64,000 nucleotides of DNA from Paenibacillus sp. V4I7 (lineage in GTDB: Bacteria > Bacillota > Bacilli > Paenibacillales > NBRC-103111). Of this stretch, positions 61,829-64,000 are shown piece by piece. Position numbers and translations under genes: made by a program. Each line of letters starts with the position of its first letter. Position 1 is the stretch's first letter. The DNA is taken from the NCBI RefSeq assembly GCF_030817275.1, contig NZ_JAUSZD010000002.1:6448001-6512000 (forward strand). The letters are read 5' to 3'. Under the pieces are notes generated by a model. The model saw only the letters and a program-made list of their open reading frames with translations, made no database searches and was not told where the DNA came from.

Positions 61829-63327
61829 GAGCTCTTCATCTCACGGAATTTGGCTGGACTTTGCCCATGATACTGTTTGAAAATTTTGCAGAAATACGAA
61901 TTATTCATGAAACCGACTTGGTGACTAATATCCGCAATCGTCAAATTCGTCTTGCGTAAAAGCTCCTCTGCCTTGTGCATGCGAACAAGCGTAATGTACT
62001 TAACAAGCGTTTGCCCCACTTCCTTACTGAACAAATAACTAAGATAGGTCTGGGTGAGGAACACCTTATCCGCAATCCATTTCAGACTGATATCCGACAT
62101 ATAGTTGTCATCAATAAGCTTTAAAATATCCTTAATCACTTTCTTACTAAACTCCGTACTATGCACATCAGTTTCTCTGCCTATCAAAGCCATAACAGAT
62201 TGAATCTGCCCCTTCAATTCGGTTAAGGATTTACACCCAAAGATAGCCTCAACGACGGATTTAAACGCATGGTTGTCACTTTTTCCAGCCGTTTCCCACA
62301 TTTTCTTGGCCAATTCAATGCACATGTACTTGATATAAATAGCTGAATGCTGCCCGCTGCCATCAATGGTCTTAAAAAACAGCTCAACGCCTTTGCGAAA
62401 ACCAAAGTCATCCTTCATATCCAAATGCCAATAAACTGTTTCCATCAGCTTCGGGATGGTGTCGGACAAATCTTCTTTGCCCTGACTTTCATCCGTATAT
62501 AACACCGTGCTTTCCTGAAAGAAAAACTTATATTCGAGCACGCTCTCCATCAGCCTAAACTCTTGCGCTAGTTCGCTTTCCGAGCATACATGTCTCCCCA
62601 CAACAAGCGTGACCGTATCATCATACAAGCCCGTAATGCTATCTTTGAGCTTGCTCCCTAGAAGCTGCTGCTCTTCCCCATTCCATGCATTCCTATCATA
62701 TAGAACGAAGAGTAAGCTCTGATGTTCATTCAAATTGACATATTCGATAGGTGCAGAAATGACTTCCTTAACCCTGTCTGGAAGCTCATCATGCTCGGCA
62801 TCAAATACAGGCTGGGTAAAATCAATCAGAATCATCTGGATATACTTCTGTCTAAAATCGATGCCTGATAAAGCAAGCTTCTGAGTTAGCCATGCATTTT
62901 GCTGGCCGTTATTGATCAACTCCAGCAATAAATGTTCCTTTTCTTGTTCTTGGTCTTTTTGGCAAAGCTCAATCACATGGGTAAACTCACGAATGAAATC
63001 ATTCACGTCAATCGGCTTAAGCAGATAAGCAAAAATGTGATAATGAATCGCTCTTTGCGCATATTCGAACTCCCCGTACGCGCTGAAAATGATAATTTTC
63101 AACTCGGGAAACTGTTCCCTTGCCCTTCTGCATAATTCAAGCCCATCCATAAAAGGCATCTTGATATCTGTTAACAAAATATCGATGGGATGCGATGCCA
63201 GAATGTCCAATGCCTCTTCGCCATTCTCAGCTTCCATCACTGATAAGGGCAGCTTATATTTATGAATTAATAGCTTGATACCTTCTCTTTCGATGTGCTC
63301 GTCATCAACGATGAGGATCTGAAACAC
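61825..63327 (-). CDS. YesN-type response regulator with AraC domain (pectin block)
   Basis: A 500-residue regulator. The receiver (1-120) has DDEH (8-11) and the phospho-acceptor Asp55 (LLTDIKMPFMDG). A long middle region (125-385) is typical of YesN proteins. The AraC DNA-binding domain lies at about 395-495 (LKWIADKVFLTQTYLSYLF and IADISHQVGFMNNSYFCKIF). GTG start with GGAGG 6 bases upstream, inside the GH105 gene, which it overlaps by 23 bases. Confidence 0.93.
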   Translation of the reverse strand: MFQILIVDDEHIEREGIKLLIHKYKLPLSVMEAENGEEALDILASHPIDILLTDIKMPFMDGLELCRRAREQFPELKIIIFSAYGEFEYAQRAIHYHIFAYLLKPIDVNDFIREFTHVIELCQKDQEQEKEHLLLELINNGQQNAWLTQKLALSGIDFRQKYIQMILIDFTQPVFDAEHDELPDRVKEVISAPIEYVNLNEHQSLLFVLYDRNAWNGEEQQLLGSKLKDSITGLYDDTVTLVVGRHVCSESELAQEFRLMESVLEYKFFFQESTVLYTDESQGKEDLSDTIPKLMETVYWHLDMKDDFGFRKGVELFFKTIDGSGQHSAIYIKYMCIELAKKMWETAGKSDNHAFKSVVEAIFGCKSLTELKGQIQSVMALIGRETDVHSTEFSKKVIKDILKLIDDNYMSDISLKWIADKVFLTQTYLSYLFSKEVGQTLVKYITLVRMHKAEELLRKTNLTIADISHQVGFMNNSYFCKIFKQYHGQSPAKFREMKSS

Positions 63328-64000
63328 TGGATTCCTCCATTTCCAGGCATGCCATCACGAAAGGAGCAAACCCTTTAGGGTCATCCCTACGCACAGGCTC
63401 GCTGATATAATAGGCGTAAGAGCCATCACGGTAAGGTGTTCCTCCTAATCCCGCGACGCTGCAAATTTGGTTCACATGCAGTGAGCCGTCCGCATCCTTT
63501 TCCACGCAATGAGTTAACAGACCTTGGAAACCATTGCGCGCAACATGTAAAAAGGAATCGCTCAAATACCCTTTTCTAGCGCCCTTGGCTAAGGCGTACA
63601 CGAACATCGCAGATCCGGAGGCTTCCAGGTAATTCCCCTCCCGCTCCCCTTCATCAAGCACTTGATACCATAACCCGGATTCCGGTTCTTGGACACGAGC
63701 AATAGCTTCCGCCAGCCGATAAAAGAGCCCAATCACGAGACCCCTTTTGGGATGATCGATCGGTAAAAAGTCCAACACATCCACAATCGCCATCACATAC
63801 CAGCCGAGTGCCCGCCCCCAGAAGTGAGGTGAACAGCCCGATTCCTTGTCTGCCCAGGACTGTTCTTTGCTCTCATCCCAACCGTGATACAGCAGGCCAG
63901 TCTTTGGGTCTCGTGCATGTTTTTCCATCAGAAGAATCTCATGGGTCACGTCATCGAACCATTCCGAAGCGCCAAAGGCTTGGGCATACCGCGCTAGCAG
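63305..64000 (-). CDS. GH105 unsaturated rhamnogalacturonyl hydrolase, 5' end outside window
   Basis: The frame stays open to the right edge, so the N-terminus is missing; 231 residues are visible. The pattern RYAQAFGASEWFDDVTHEIL, then GLLYHGWDES, ESGCSPHFWGRALGWYVMA and GLWYQVLDE fits YteR/YesR-type enzymes. GGTPYRDGSYAYYISEPVR is close to the active site, and the C-terminus is GFAPFVMACLEME. GH105 releases the unsaturated galacturonyl residue left by rhamnogalacturonan lyases. No signal can be judged; characterised relatives are cytoplasmic. It is co-transcribed with the YesN/YesM pair downstream. Confidence 0.92.
   Translation of the reverse strand: MLARYAQAFGASEWFDDVTHEILLMEKHARDPKTGLLYHGWDESKEQSWADKESGCSPHFWGRALGWYVMAIVDVLDFLPIDHPKRGLVIGLFYRLAEAIARVQEPESGLWYQVLDEGEREGNYLEASGSAMFVYALAKGARKGYLSDSFLHVARNGFQGLLTHCVEKDADGSLHVNQICSVAGLGGTPYRDGSYAYYISEPVRRDDPKGFAPFVMACLEMEESSVSDPHR

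Overview
The window looks like chromosomal DNA of a Paenibacillus-type member of the Bacillales. The grounds are a purine operon in the Bacillus subtilis gene order (purEKBC-SQLFMNHD), dgkB/rlmD and yerB/yerC homologues nearby as in B. subtilis, several Lpl/Ytc-type sugar ABC importers paired with YesM/YesN-type two-component systems, strong AGGAGG ribosome sites with frequent GTG/TTG starts, and many short palindromic repeats between genes. Species cannot be fixed from the sequence. Almost every gene is on the minus strand, so gene order below is read right to left within each block.

Left block (1-13.7 kb): a McrB-type GTPase/AAA restriction subunit cut by the left edge, then a GIY-YIG/DUF4357 nuclease; a housekeeping stretch with an RlmD-type rRNA methyltransferase carrying an apparent one-base frameshift, a DgkB lipid kinase, a CbiX-type chelatase and a YerC regulator; a glycine-rich basic protein; YerB; a DCC-family protein; a LigB-type dioxygenase; a lipoprotein amidase; a 42-residue membrane protein; and the wreck of a chemotaxis receptor.

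First importer block (14.3-22.7 kb): YesM-type kinase, YesN-type regulator, solute-binding lipoprotein, two permeases, then an endonuclease/exonuclease/phosphatase-fold enzyme and a CehA/McbA-type PHP metallohydrolase. The two downstream hydrolases act on phosphoesters by family, which suggests that a phosphorylated compound is imported and broken down. A set of inverted repeats lies in front of the binding-protein gene, and a near-consensus cre site in front of the kinase gene.

Purine block (22.8-37.1 kb): the complete IMP biosynthesis operon, preceded by PurBox-like inverted sites, a sigma-A promoter, a guanine-type purine riboswitch and an intrinsic terminator. Three strong tandem hairpins separate purC from purS.

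C4-dicarboxylate block (37.6-44.0 kb): dctP-type symporter and NAD-malic enzyme, then DctR/DctS, and a divergent DctB-type periplasmic-type binding protein. Together they sense, import and oxidise malate-like acids. A 203-bp element with 12-bp terminal inverted repeats lies just after dctB.

Mixed block (44.6-48.4 kb): a 5'-truncated gene, an AT-rich metallophosphoesterase of probable foreign origin, a PerR paralogue reduced to its DNA-binding half, and catalase with a PerR box at the predicted transcription start.

Pectin block (48.9-64 kb): two permeases, two solute-binding proteins, and a protein that fuses pectin methylesterase to a rhamnogalacturonan-acetylesterase domain, with a perfect cre box inside the operon. 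Then come a quinone oxidoreductase with its XRE regulator, an Lrp regulator divergent from an MBL hydrolase, a serine-resolvase remnant, a YesM/YesN pair, and a GH105 unsaturated rhamnogalacturonyl hydrolase that runs off the right edge.
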